Assembly (NCBI GenBank): GCA_015501605.1
Contig: JADNRZ010000012.1
Coordinates: 1,637,998-1,701,997 of the forward strand
Source of the DNA: Panaeolus papilionaceus
Lineage: Eukaryota; Basidiomycota; Agaricomycetes; Agaricales
DNA length: 64,000 nt
Reading direction: 5' to 3'
Below, in pieces: positions 34,626-47,304 of the stretch (position 1 is its first letter; each line of letters begins with the position of its first letter). The notes below the pieces were generated by a model. The model searched no databases. It saw nothing but the letters and a program-made list of their open reading frames with translations, and was not told the DNA's origin. The translations under genes were made by a program, and so were the position numbers.

Positions 34626-37260
34626 CGAAACGGTGTTTGAATTCATGATGTGTTTGTTACACCGAGAGGGAGAGTTTGGTTTTTCAACGTCGAAGCCGAC
34701 ATATTTCCTTCTGCATCTAACTGATGCAAGAGCATATTCATGTTCGCATTTCAAAGCGGAATGGTCTGGATTCACCATACAACATCGTCTATATTATCGC
34801 CTTGTGCCCGCTAACGTTACAGTTAGTACCAAACATATTGAACCCATGTCTGTCGCTCCATTGTTCAAAAATGCCTCCTTCTTGAAGCCCCCTTCCATGT
34901 ACTGTCTTTAACCTGGGTCGCGTAGATTCGTTGTTTTGGTGAGGGTGGGTGAGGGTGTCAAGGAGCAACATGTAAAGGAGCAACACATAAATCGCGGGAA
35001 AGAAGCCTGAAAGAACTGAAAGTAGTAGTGAACGTCGTCATCTTCAAGGATAGCAACATGTAAGCGGAAAACCCACGTATAAACAAGATTGCGCAACTCC
35101 CAAATGCAGCGATCGCGGTCTCAAGCGTTGCAGAGGTGAGAGAACGCGAGAACGCGAGATGGCGGAAAAAGGGAGGTTGCGTCAGCATATAATAAAAAGA
35201 CAGCGTGCAGGGATATGTTCAGAAAACCTACCGAGCACAGGGTCTAGCCATCTATTGCCACCCATTGCACCTTCCCTACATAGGGGTCGGAGATGCAGAG
35301 TTCGCCCCTGCATAGTAGAGTGGTGAACAAACTGTGGGAGGAGGGTTGAAGCACGAAGTGGGAGGTAGAGCGACGGCATTTGAGTGGTGAGAACATGGCG
35401 TGATTGTATGATGGATGCTAACGTGACTGACGGGGGCGAAACTGTACATAGCGGGTGGGGGGTACTGGATGCACAGGTATAACAGAAATGGCAAATGCGC
35501 ATCGCGGCAGGAAAGAAGGTTTTATAGCGCATTTGAACACGGGGTAGACTGGGATGTGAGGTTGGAAGGTGAAAAGCCACGCGAAGCGCCGCCTGGACGA
35601 GCATAATTAGCTACTTGAGCTCGATGTTATGCGCCCTTGTGAAAGGACGTACGTTTCCATCCACTATGCTCCTGGCTATAAACAACTCGACCAACAGGCA
35701 ATCAGGATCACGCTCTATTTGTATGCGCAGAAGAATTCGTATAAAGAGTCAAGTTGGCAGAAAGACTTTGTTGGGTCAAGGTCCGTGAACATGGATAATG
35801 GGGCAAAGACGTCGTTGAGGGCGGTGAGATGAGAATGGACTCATGCCCTCATCGCTCTTCTGAATGCGGCCAATTCCCCTCCCAGTGCGGCGCATATACT
35901 CGCAAAGTATCAAAGTCGACGCCACATGGGGACCCAGTTAGCATGTTGACGGTCGATACATCGAGAGAGAGAGGCGAATGAATAAACGATGACGATAAGA
36001 AGAGAATAACGAGAGCGTCGTGGGTGGATTGAGCGTTACACATAGGCTGGGTGGAATTGATGGTTAGGACAGTGCATGTAGCAGAGATGAATCGTCTCGT
36101 GAGCACATATTGACCACCTTCTCTCGCTATATCACTCCCCATCGTGCCAGACCCATATCGTTATCCCAGTCAACCGCCTCTTCAGATCCCACTCCCATCC
36201 TTTCCCTGATCCACCGTCATCCTAAGTATATCCTCTCCTTCGCTTCAACTCCGACACCATCCATCATCCAAATTGTTGTTCGCCAGTCCAAACAGTCCTG
36301 AAGAGAAGAATAACTTAGCGCTTGCATGAGGTCGAGAGTATAGATGCTGAAGTGCAAGTGCCAACGTGCGTTGTCTAGGATGCACGCCGTAAGTGAAAAT
36401 ATAGAAAATCTCAGACACAACACTCACCCCAGATCATACAATATCGGCTTCCACCCATAATATTAACTCGGTCAATGAAGCCATCACGTTCTTTGCTTTC
36501 GTCCTTGTGTCCCAAAAATCATTGCTGGTTAGGACGAGATAGAGTATACAGAAGATTTTGGGAAATACAGCGTTGTAGGTGACCGAGCCACTGGGGAGAG
36601 GGCAGTTCAACGCGGGTGGAGCGCGTGACATGTGGGGCAGCGATGAATATCGATAAAACAGGTTGATACGGGAGTTTGGACACATTCGCTGTAATATGGT
36701 TGGCCACAGAACAAATAAAAATAAAAATAAAGAGCAAAACGAACTGACAGTCATTGACCACAGGAAAACGCAAGGCAAGGTTGCAGCGGCGCAAAAGTGA
36801 CGATATCTGGAGGTCCCTAGCAAATATATTTTTTTGAAAATGACGGTGATCAATAAGAATGAGGGACACGAAGTAAGGAGGGACGGTATTCACAAAGAAA
36901 TTCAACACTCACTGTCCCTCAAGACAAAAATGGAAAATAGTACGAGGGGATAATGAGGAGTATAAGGCAAGAGGACGATCCACGAGGCATGGTCACTGTG
37001 CTGGTCGTGGTGGTGGTTGGGAAAGAACCGACATTTGACACAGCCACACCTCCCATCCACCTCTTGGCGACTTTTCTCACAGCTCCCTGCAACTGTCATC
37101 TCTCCGACACGAGTGTGTCCATTCTTCACATCCAATTCAACGCATTGCTCGGAAATTGACACCGATGTGGACACATGACCTTCCTTTCAAGACATTGAAT
37201 ACACTCAACATAGCTTTTTCACTCATCTGACGAACAGTGTGTCCTAACAACGGTGCGCAA
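34626..37260. repeat. array unit 4, partial
   Basis: Collinear with unit 2 from module M (34690-35570) through 36900, then the unit-boundary block (ctccgacacgagtgtgtccattc, 37105-37260). It ends abruptly where the Plavaka-type element begins at 37261. It has no GTPase or Rab-like gene, and no intact gene is supported. Confidence 0.65.
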
Positions 37261-37284
37261 CATCAGCAAATCTTGTCTGTGCTA

Positions 37285-37440
37285 CGGAGCACTACGTAGC
37301 ACTATGTAGTGCTGTAGTGCTGTAGTAAGGGTACCTATTTACGTAGCCATCACTGGGCGCTACGTAGTGCCAAGTAGTGACCCTGGTTAATCTGTAGCAC
37401 TCCGTAGTGTCCCTTTTCGGTTCCGTAACGCTCTAGTGGT
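37285..37440. repeat. left subterminal GTAGTGC/GCACTAC motif cluster
   Basis: Repeated GTAGTGC, GCACTACG and CTGTAGTG motifs in both orientations, including gtagtgctgtagtgctgtag. Probable transposase-binding region by analogy with CACTA-type subterminal repeats. Confidence 0.65.
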
Positions 37441-37739
37441 GTCACGGTAGGATCTGTATTGCTCCCTTTATTCTATAGATGTCTCCGAAGTTGTTCAAGT
37501 GTCGTCTAGATAACTACCTACATTCCTCAGAATATACTTAGTGATACATTGGGGACCAGCCATTATGATACTGAAATAAATTGAATAATTATTATCATAG
37601 GGGCTATAGTATGGTGACAAACAATAATTACTCTACTAGGCGACTTTGAAGAGGGAGGAGCAAGTAATTAGATGATGGTGAGGGTATAGAGCAACATCTA
37701 AGCCAGTCACTAATCCAGATTAACAGGAACAGCCCTTCC

Positions 37740-40700
37740 TTTGGGTTCCTCCACAGGTTTAAGCAACGCCCTAATTGCGAGGTCATCAGATTCTCCATGT
37801 CAATGATAATTCGAAAACCTCTTACATTCCTGCTGCTGCCCAGCTACGACACATGTTTCATAATTTCTTCCCATGATACTCATCAGCATCTACCTTGTTA
37901 ATTGCTGCGACTATGTTGTTGTACGTGCCATGGTAACCCTTGGAATCGAAAGTTAGATTCCTTTGTTTCCCGGTGGCGAGGTATTCCTCAAGACAAGCTA
38001 TAATCTGCCACATGTCACATATCAGACAGGATCAACGAAAGAGCAGAAAACGCCTACGGCTGTTGCAACCAGGGCGACGACTCAAAGTGGTACTTCTCAA
38101 GAAAAGTCATCCAGGAACGAACACATGATCGCGTCAGGCTTGCCATAGAAGAATTGTTGAATAACATGGCTGATGCAAGGGTGAGCGAAGTTATTGTTTT
38201 TCCCCTGTCACAATTAAAGAAATGTCAGTTGGAAGCCATCACCAAGACAGACAAAAACAATAAATAAATACCAAGCTATCCTTTTCGAGACCATGGTGGT
38301 AGGTTCCATCATCCAGCATTGCCTTCACTCTTTCGATGACAGCATCATATACAACCAATTGATTCCCTTCATATTCATCAGGTACAACATCCTTGTAGAA
38401 CATTGGGAGGATGGGTCGGATGTAATCTTTCAATTTTCCTCGGAAGGTGGAAGCTTCCTGAAATATCTGTAGAAACTCGTTAGTAAAAAATGAATGAAAA
38501 AACGATGTCATGGAATGTTGCACCAGAATCAACATGTGACAATCAACCTCAAACTCTAAAATGCTCGTTAGTATTAGATGTGATATGTTTAGAAGTCAAC
38601 TCACCGTCATCAAATACGACGCCTTCTCCTTGGTAATGAAGGAGACGCGCATTGAGGATTGCCTTGACGAAATGGAGGTCATTTTGACAGGAAGGCCATG
38701 CATTACCAATAGCGAGATTACGGCGCTGGTAGAATGCTAGGGTAGTGGGTGAACGCTTATCAGAGTGTCGAGAATTTCTGGGTGCTCTTTTAGGGTGGAC
38801 ATTAGTGCTATCATCATCTTCACTCTGAGCGCCTTCACCCTCATCTTCATGATCTTCTTCGATGTCTTGTGCTTCAAATGGATCTTCCTGAATGTCCCTG
38901 ATAAGGCCAGTTAGTGCATTCTGTTGTCGAGCAGCTTTGGTCAGGCATTCCTCTTGAGGAGGACAACAACCTTTATTTCGAGCATGATGATCGTCGAGGA
39001 CATCGATCTGCTTCAAATGTGATGAATAGATACAACTTCTAAAATAAATAAAAAACCTTTACTCATGTTGTCAACTACAAGTGCTTGCAAAGCTTCATTT
39101 GCTTCTTGATCTGCCTCAGATGGCAATTGCTCATCAACTGTCAGGCCCGGGGTTTAAAAATAATTATTAATAATCATAAATGAAAAGACTGACACAAGAA
39201 CATTAATACACTCACCAGCGTCTGTGTCCATGTAATCATTGACATCGTCATTCAGGTTCTCCCCATTGTGGTTATCATAGTCGCCATCGTAATCATCATC
39301 ACAGTCATCGTCATCATTGGGGTCATCGTTGTAGTTGTCGCGGTCATCGTCGTCATTCTCATCTAGTAGTAACGACATCAGGAAAGACAATTAATGGAAG
39401 AAAATATGATAGTTACTGCCAAAGTCACCTCCATCCTCGTCGTTATGCATACTTATCTCCTCCCAGTTGTCTTCCTGGGCACCTTCATAGTCTTCACCCT
39501 TGTCTTCCTGCATAGCTTCATCGTCATTGGGAGCGGTGCTACCTTCTTGATCTGACTCAGAGTCCGACAAGAAGATGTGCTGTAAGCGAAAACGGCTGGG
39601 TTGCATACTTGCCCAATCTCCTTCGTGTTCGTCCTCAGGCTGATTTGCGACAGATTCATGGCGAGCTACTAGATAAATAAACAATCAACTATTCATAGTC
39701 ACAGCTAGTAGAAAGCCATGTATTTACCTTCTCCAATGGAATCAGGGTGATCGTACATCATTGTGTCATCATCGTCCTCATAGATGGAACCAAGTTGTCT
39801 CTTCTGTTGGCCAAACATGTACTTTGGGGCAGCAAGAGATGCTTGAGGTTGAGAGGACACCTTTAAGGCTGCTTGGGGTTGTTGAGAGGGTGTCTTCGAA
39901 GATGCTTGAGGTTGTTGAGAGGATGTCTTGGACAAATTAGAAGATCTATTCAATAATGCATGAGCTTGCAAGAGCGGGAGTGGAGGAGAAAGCATGTTGT
40001 TTGTAGCAACATTGGCGAACAGGTTGGTGCTTGTCAAACCTGCGGTGTTCTCATTGTGGGACGTTGTCATTTGTTTCTGTAATGCAAGTTAGATCAGTGT
40101 ATTAGGTCAATACCAGGAACCTGACCTTGCTAGGGAGTGCCATTCTCTGCTTCTTCGCAGCAGGAGCCATGCTATTAGGAGGAGCATCATCTGGTATGTC
40201 GACCAAACCAGGATCAACACTATTGCTGGGTTTGCGCTTATGGCCTCGTGTCTTCTCCATAACTCGCATCAAATCACCCCCAATCACCTCCGACTCCTTA
40301 GCCAGTTTATCAATGCGACTAATCCTCTGATGCTGAGGGCAGCCTAGTCGGTTGGTGACATTCTGAGGATCAGCTTGTAGACCGGCTGCCTGCGGACTTG
40401 GTTCTTCTGATGAATAGAAAGGTCAGCGAACCATGCAAGTACTGTGGAGAATAATATGCACCTTCTACAGGGTCAAGAGGTCGGGGATCTGGCTTTTTTC
40501 TGCTTTGTCCTTTCTTCGAAGGAGCTGACTGGGAAGGACCACAGGGATTATTTTCTGAGAGATTAAGTTTGAAAAAACGAATAAATAACAAAAATAAAGC
40601 CGACTCGCCTTTACCACACGGAGCTTGCTGAGAAGAGGAACCTGTAGATGTGTGAATGTGGAATTTAAGTGCCGTGTTTGTCTCAACGACTGGTTAGTAC

Positions 40701-40800
40701 TCGCCTTTTCTAGATGAAGCGGTTGATGCACCTTGTTTCTTTCATCCAGAGGGTGCAGTTTGACCTTGACCTTTTCCTAGGGTCTTGGAAGTCGGCATAG
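37740..40800 (-). pseudogene. DUF6532 gene, decayed
   Basis: A second, divergent DUF6532 gene. From 40800 it reads MPTSKTLGKGQGQTAPSG and then meets TGA at 40744-40742. Downstream exons resume: KKRMALPSK-like basic sequence (about 40110-40290), Gln/Ser repeats SSQQPQASSKTPSQQPQ (39705-40070) and acidic exons (39154-39684). The DUF6532-like part is at 38239-39016 (FYQRRNLAIGNAWPSCQNDL, then STFRGKLKDYIRPILPMFY). The last part (about 37900-38200) has matches in two or three frames (NNNFAHPCISHVIQQFFYG; ALVATAV; KGYHGTYNN), so it is frameshifted. The equivalent gene at 933-3602 is intact. Confidence 0.65.
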
Positions 40801-41081
40801 TTAAGGAGAAAAATGTCAGAGTAAAAACGAGGGAGCAAGTCCGAAATAAAGGTTGAAAAAATGGAACAAGTTGAACTCAGTCTGTTCCGAAGTCTTTTCA
40901 TATATTTATTTTGCCACAGCACCCCTGAACGGAACTTGGGGGTTTACTAGGAACTTCTTTGGAATCCCGAAGAACAATGCAGCCCTGAACGGAGTGGCAA
41001 TTTAAATGGAATATTTTGTCTAAACCCAAAATTCATTCGACATTGAAAAAAAAAATAATAAAATTGACTCATGCTTAATAA
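40801..41081. other. intergenic, nothing recognised
   Basis: AT-rich; it contains two gaacgg-type repeats (ccctgaacggaacttggg, ccctgaacggagtggc) about 70 bases apart. No gene. Confidence 0.4.
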
Positions 41082-41587
41082 CTAATCCAAGACTACAGAT
41101 ATCGTGCGCCCCTCCTCTCCAGACACAGTGAGAGTGGCTAGACAAGCAACAAACATGTCAAATATTTTAAAAGGAGACAAGTTTAAACATGAAACGACTC
41201 ACCTCCATGCTGAGATATAGTATATGCGAGTGGTTGTGGATGTAAGGAAATAGGTATAGGGTATCCAGATGTGCCAATTGTGTAGTACAGCCGCCCAAGC
41301 TGAAGATCCAATGTAGATAGCCTTTGCTCAACTTGACGGAGTGCATCAACCACACTCTTCAGCTGCTGAATCAAGCCCTCCTTGGTCTGCAAGTGTTGTT
41401 CGCATAATGACCGGGCAGCAGACAACATCTCACTGACATCCTTTTCACTCCTTAAGAAGAACGGCTCGCACTATGGATCATATGAGTAATGTGGTATAAA
41501 TTCTAGCAAGCAGGAGGTTTACCAATGTTTCGTCCACAGAAGAGTCAGTCTGAGGCGCATGGTCTGTGCTCAAGTGATAGATGCAAT
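41082..41587 (-). CDS. small coiled-coil protein, 3' exons of an unrecognised gene
   Basis: Three joined exons are supported: 41587-41523 (CIYHLSTDHAPQTDSSVDET), 41470-41203 (FFLRSEKDVSEMLSAARSLC, then QLKSVVDALRQVEQRLSTLD) and 41137-41082 (TLTVSGEEGRTISVVLD, stop). The middle exon is predicted coiled-coil, followed by a Tyr/Pro-rich stretch. The 5' end is not resolved: sequence up to 41812 is open (MHVEPLSRNLSQLTD) but I cannot fix the splice. Family not recognised. It lies between the DUF6532 relic and the JmjC gene. Confidence 0.5.
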
Positions 41588-42801
41588 CTGTGAAGATTTG
41601 GCATCGGTAAGCTGGCTTAAATTGCGTGACAGAGGCTCTACATGCATTATAATATACAGATGTCGAGTGCCAGCAGACGATAATACAAGGTGTTGTGGTG
41701 GGAGAGGATAAGAGATGTGGGATTTGTTCGATGATGGCTGAACATTTAATTTCTTAATAGGGCTGAACGCATCACATGACTCTTCTCGCATCCAATAATT
41801 CAAATTAATCACTTAAAAGGTAGAAAAAATATTTGAATAATTCAAGTCTGATAGTCTATTGGAATGAAAATCTATATACAAATCAAGTGGAAGCATGAAC
41901 ATTATGGTCTTTCAGTCTAAAAATTGTGAACAATGAAATAGGGTGTTTGCTTGATTAAATGACAGCGAGTGATGGAAGAGAGTTATCGTTATGATGTGCG
42001 CATCTTTTTACATGGTCTTGAGCTGTTAGAATTCGACTCCTCTTCAAATGTGTCATCTGGTAGTGGTCCAGGAATAATGAATCAACTGGTTATAGAGATA
42101 CTTCCAAATATGTACCTGATAATCCATACGTTGATGAGCAGCGCGCTCATGTGACCCCGTGAATCACGTCTAGGTTCAGAACCCATTCACCACGCATGCA
42201 CACGCACACGCATCAACGCTTACCCTTTTTGGTTAACACACTCCCTTTCGCCGTCTGCGCGCACTTATACCGCTAAGACCGACACTCGTATCATCCCTAT
42301 CAGCCACCACAACACGAATTGGGATATACCAACGCCGCATCCCATCACTCCGCACTTCACCTTTCATACGGACTTTTAATTCTTATTCATTTCCATCATT
42401 TAATTCATATTTTGGACCCCATTTACCATCTAACCACCCTCTTTCCTCATCCCACCCCTGCTCTTGCAGCTCCTTTTAAGATATTTCTTTGTTATAGACC
42501 CTTTTCTTATGTGCCTGGGCGCTCTGTTGCATTGTTTCGAACCCCCCGTAGTCAGTATTTTAGTTCATTTTCATTTGTACTTAATTCTAGAGGCTTCGTA
42601 AAAAATCAACCAGCTTACTTTCAGCCCACTTTTCACATTTAGCATCTCAGTATCTCATCTCAGTCTTAGGAAGCGTCGCTTGCTTCAAACGTCCTTTTAT
42701 TTCATAGTTACGAAGGCTTTGTTACTACTGAAACACCAACCCGCACCCTCAGAGCGCCCTCGGTGACGTTGACCTCACTCTGGTCATCAGGTGTTTTGTT
42801 T
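41588..42801. other. intergenic, about 1.2 kb
   Basis: May hold the unresolved 5' end of the small coiled-coil gene (up to about 41812). 42170-42660 is pyrimidine-rich with CACGCACACGCA repeats; its plus-strand open frame lacks any family resemblance and was not called. Confidence 0.4.
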
Positions 42802-45800
42802 TCACACTTGAGAGCGTCGCGCGCACATCAACATAAACCATTCTTGTCCCTCCATTGAACTCTGACAGATATCACGTTCACCATCGCTGTTACCCATGGA
42901 CATGATTGTTTGTAAATCTATATTTTGGGAGTGAGAGTTGTGCTTATAACAAAGTAAACTGAATACCTTTTGCCTGGTAATTCCCCACATTGCTTCGTTT
43001 TTTTGCATGCCAGGTGCCTGTAAAGATTGGTCCATATGTGATGTGGTGGTTTGAATCTCCAACGATGGCTATTTCCTTTGAGCGAATATGATATCCCTGG
43101 TAAACATCGTTCGTAACACCATTTTTGCTGAAAATTTTGCGAATGTAAACCTCCAGGAGATCTGGATTACATCCAGGTGCACCATCAATCCGAGAAGATT
43201 GGGCGTGTCGCTGATAACAAACAACATCTGCAAGGAACTGACCTATCGCAAATAGAATGTCGTTGAATGACCACAAGGTACTGGACGCAGTCACATTGGG
43301 CCGTTCTCCATCGACTTGAATGTTGTAGTGATGGCCTATCCATTCCACCAGCACGTAAGACAATCCACGAACATACATGTATTGCTCCCGTTCCTGGATG
43401 GTGAGGCTGCTGGTGTTAAGCCCTACCAGATGATTAGCAGCACTGCAATCATATGCCTTAAAATCAAATAGGATCATGGAAATTCCTATCGCACATGCAA
43501 CGACGAACTCCTGACAACCAGCAGTCGATTCTATAACTGGTAGGTGCTGGAACTCGTCCGCTATACCGTCTCAGTGAGCATGGTGACAAATTGAAATAGA
43601 ACACAGGCAGGCTTACTCTCGTGATGGACTTCCTGCTTGACGAGACCCGTATGAAAGAAGCTAAGCATACGCTGTAAGGCTAATTGGGAAACAGGCGTAT
43701 TATTGTTGGTGACAGCGCCATCGGCATTAAAGCAATGTGTCATTGCCTTCATGCTATCAGGCAGACAAGGTGTGCTATAGAAGTAGCCCCCTGCAACGAT
43801 TGTGTTCTTGACAGTAAACACAGTGTGTCGAGTGTTAGGGCGCATTATGCTGTTGGATGAATATAAGCGCTGAGAATGCAGAGTCTGAAAAATTCTACTC
43901 ACAGCATCATACCCTCTGTAAGGAGGATGGCTTCGTAATTCCATAGATCAGGACATGGCAAACTAGCGTCATAACCTTTTTCTAGATGCGCAAATTCAGC
44001 AGCATGCTCGAAACCCTCTTTAGGCGTGGCGATTATCCACCACTTTGCTCCAGTACGGGGGCAGATAAATGTGGCAAAGCTGTCATTGTCCACATGTACC
44101 CAGTGTGTGCCACCCTTTGTGATAACAAGAGCCCATCTAAATTTACTTGTGGGATATTCTTCGCCTCTTGGGCAATTAAGCTCTCCCATTGCCAGGCGCC
44201 AGCTAACCAGATCCGTCATGAAGCTACTTTCCTCAAGTAGGGCTGTTGGCATCGGTAGATCTAAGGCATTGAGAATCTTCCCATTCTCCATAGTCGCACA
44301 TTGGAGAACTTGTGCAAGTGTGCCTGACCTCAAGCGCTTGCCAAGCAACTTGGGCCCACATTTAATGGAGTGGTCTAGCAAAAGGTAGAGACAGATCACT
44401 GAACATCATGCAGAAAAAGTAGACACCAGTTACGCACCATGGATGTCAACAGTATGGTTAACATGTTGAACTTCTTGCAAAGCTGCAAATCCAAATTTTC
44501 GTCGTTTTCCTGGAACATTCTTGACCATGATGTTTTGCTTCCTTTCTTGCAGTAAATAGTGGATCTGGGATATGTCGTAGAGATCAGAATGATCGACTAT
44601 GGCGAATGTGGATCGAGTGGGGTCCATGAGCCAAAGTGGTTGTGCGACACTATTGTTAACCACATAATTCTGCTCAACAGCCTTGTGCCATTCCCTCACA
44701 CGCCGACAAACAAACTCCTCCTGTAAATAAATGTATGAGTAAATTATAGAAAAAAGGGTTTAGTTTAAATCGTACATGGAAATCTAACTTGATATCCCGT
44801 TGCTGACCATCCACTTGAAAGACATTGATAGTGCAACTATAGTTCTGTGTAGAGCACTTAGCAAACCAAAAAAAAAAGAAAAAAAAGCCCATTTATAAGA
44901 AACGACACATACCTTTGCCGCAGGGACCACACGGAGAGTGATATCCTCGCTTTTTGTCTATAAATTAAAAGTAAGTATTGAATATATTTCGTGGTATGTA
45001 TAATTACCCATTGGCGGTGTGCTCCTTCTTCAATTGTAGCTACCTCTCGCTTGAGAACGGTCAACGGGTCCAAAGGAGATGGTTTTGAATTTGTAGGAGG
45101 AACACTAGACTTCTGCACCCTGACTTTAGGCGTCGGTTTAGAATTCTTGCGCTTCTTTTTGGGTTTTGAGGATTTTCTGCCCTGATCATTATGACTTTGT
45201 GTACCCCCTTCCTTGCTTTGGTCTTCTGTATCCATGCTGTTATCGTCGTTCTTGTTGTTCTCCTCATTCTTGCTGTTCTTGCTGTTCTTGCCATTTTCGC
45301 CATTTTTGCCGTTCTTGCCATTTGTGTCGCTCCCTGTAGTAGCAGGCATTTCAGGGAGTAGATTAGCACAGTGTAATGAATGACTATCATCAAGTCTATG
45401 AGCGCCCTGTTGAAATACCAATTGAGGATGAATCAGAAGATGAAAAGAAACAAGTTACAATATCTCAATGTCGCATACTAGACAGCAAGTGTCGGACTGG
45501 TTGCTAATTGGCAGTGGTTGTGAGGGACCACCGGATGCTAACTTGGCTATGTAGGATGAAAGGGGTATGAGACATGCACAAATGAGGTGAGAGCTACACA
45601 ACACACAAAGATTGAACCATTCTCGAACCTCAGGGGTCACATTTGCAAGGTCACCCCAGGGCATGTTTTTGACTAATGAAGTCATTGCATCATGCAGTGT
45701 CTTTACATTGTTATAAACAGAAAAAAATTCGGTCCAGATAAGCCTCTCGACACGAAGCAGTATTTCAGGCTTCATGTTTCCCAGTCTGTATGAATACTGA

Positions 45801-46855
45801 AAACGATGGGCACATTTACCATTCAAGTTGAGGAGGGCGATACATACCTCAAGCAACGAATCTCGCTCCCAAGGGTACTTGTAGATGGAAAAATTGGATA
45901 ACAGGAAAATAGGCGAGATGAGCACCGCTGCATGAAGAGGGAGGCGAAATGATTGCGCTCTGATAATGTTAGGGTCTTTATCCAATGTTCTGAGACATAT
46001 TTTATAAGAAGATATGCTGGATAACAATAAAAAAAGCCTACATAGTGTCATCAACCTGTGTAAATGTCTTCAAGGAGAACAAGAAGTCCCAATCTGGGAG
46101 AGTGCCATGGAAATTTTCCTCTTGCAGATAAGACAGGTGAATCATAGCGACATGGAAATTTGAAATGCAGAAGCAGTTTTCAATGGTTTTGTGGAGAACT
46201 TTAAACGCGTTGACATGTGTTGCATACCCAGATTCCAAAGTTGATGCTGTAGGTACAAGTTTGGAGTCATCGAGAGATGATATGCTCAACATTCTATCCT
46301 TCCACTCATAGAGTATACCCACCCAGTCCTGGATGCGCTGTAGAAACTAGCACAGTGTGAGAAACCAAAACAATTTATGAATTGATTGACGAGACACATA
46401 CCATGGTTTTTGAACTTCCTAAGATAATTTTTGGCATGTATTGACGCTCATGCACAATAGAACTCCTTTGTAAAGTCGGAAAATAAGACATAAGATCGAA
46501 TAGACGAAGCATCACAACCAGCGCACACCGCTTATCGCAGATAGGCTTTTTGGCATGCTTCACATTTGCTGCGTGAGCAGTAAGGTTGTGCTCATCCTGC
46601 AGCAATTCTTTCAGAGTTTGTGAACTGGGATCAATTATGGGCGCACAGATGAGAAAGGCCTCATAGTCTTTTAAGGACTGATGGAGTCTCTGATAATGGG
46701 TCATCATTTTGTTGATTAGACGGATAGGCTTAAACACAACATACCGTTAATTCAGTGACATTGTACATGTCGGATGTAGGCCCTTGAGACCACGTAGAGC
46801 TTAGCCAGGGGTAGTTATTAAGAGAAGGGAAAGCATCTAAAAATGTGCTAGACAT
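42802..46855 (-). CDS. JmjC-domain Fe(II)/2-oxoglutarate oxygenase, ~1,150 aa, 13 exons, reads intact
   Basis: Exons (minus) include 46855-46745, 46689-46402, 46346-46042, 45989-45848, 45796-45479, 45406-45008, about 44959-44915, further exons to about 43061, and a last exon ending at 42802; phases agree at every join I checked. The N-terminal third is helical (RLHQSLKDYEAFLICAPIID). Residues ~490-560 are an Asn/Lys/Gly tract, then a basic KPKKKRKNSKPTPK stretch, a likely nuclear localisation signal. The JmjC fold follows: THWVHVDNDSFATFICP supplies His and Asp of the iron triad, and MRPNTRHTVFT the distal His, with AGGYFYS closing the barrel. JmjC enzymes usually demethylate histone lysines or hydroxylate proteins; the target here is unknown. 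It is head to head with the transposase, 449 bases apart. Unlike its neighbours it shows no stop or frameshift. Confidence 0.75.
45230..45335. repeat. 9-base tandem repeat coding Asn-Gly-Lys units
   Basis: Imperfect repeats of GGCAAGAAC (minus strand) encode NGKNGKNGENGKNSKNSK within the JmjC gene. This is a low-complexity, length-variable tract. Confidence 0.7.
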
Positions 46856-47304
46856 ATTAAGCTGTTAGAATTGTAACCATTCAGTGTGATTCTTGTGCAA
46901 TTCAAGTTCCTGAACGCACCTGATAATGCCTGAATTAATGGCTGAGATATAGGGTAATTGACTTAAGTTAAGAACTCCAAATATCCATATTGAGAAATTG
47001 AGTTGAAAGAATAGTAGGGTTCCAGAATTAAACGAGAGTTTAAGGTGAAGTTGATGGGAGTGGTCAATACAAGCTCGGAGTTGACATCGTATTGAAATTG
47101 AAATTCGAGGTTCTGACGCGATCACATGACCACCTGAGGTCATGCATAAAACCGATCAGTTCAATTTTGTGTAGTGCTCACTTGGCCCACTCTCAAGTCT
47201 CCATCATCCATCGATGATCGTCCATTGAAAATGCAGAAACAGCTCTGCTTGCGTGTCACCCCCACTATTTACTGTCTATCCTCTGTTCTCAAGCACCCAG
47301 CTCA
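46856..47304. promoter_or_regulatory. divergent promoter region of JmjC gene and Plavaka transposase
   Basis: A 449-base interval between opposed start codons. A CT-rich stretch (about 47250-47300) precedes the transposase ATG. Shared control is inferred from the layout alone. Confidence 0.4.

Noticed and set aside
37285..37440. GTAGTGC repeats as a minisatellite
   Set aside because: The motifs are irregularly spaced and in both orientations, and the same type occurs at the opposite end of the element, so a subterminal transposon region fits better.
39154..39390. Asp/Asn-rich frame as a separate gene or a CRISPR-like repeat
   Set aside because: It is an acidic low-complexity exon of the decayed DUF6532 gene; the repeats have no spacer structure.
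42319..42642. Plus-strand frame rich in His, Leu and Phe between the coiled-coil gene and the JmjC gene
   Set aside because: Pyrimidine-rich sequence gives such composition by itself; no splice partners or family resemblance.
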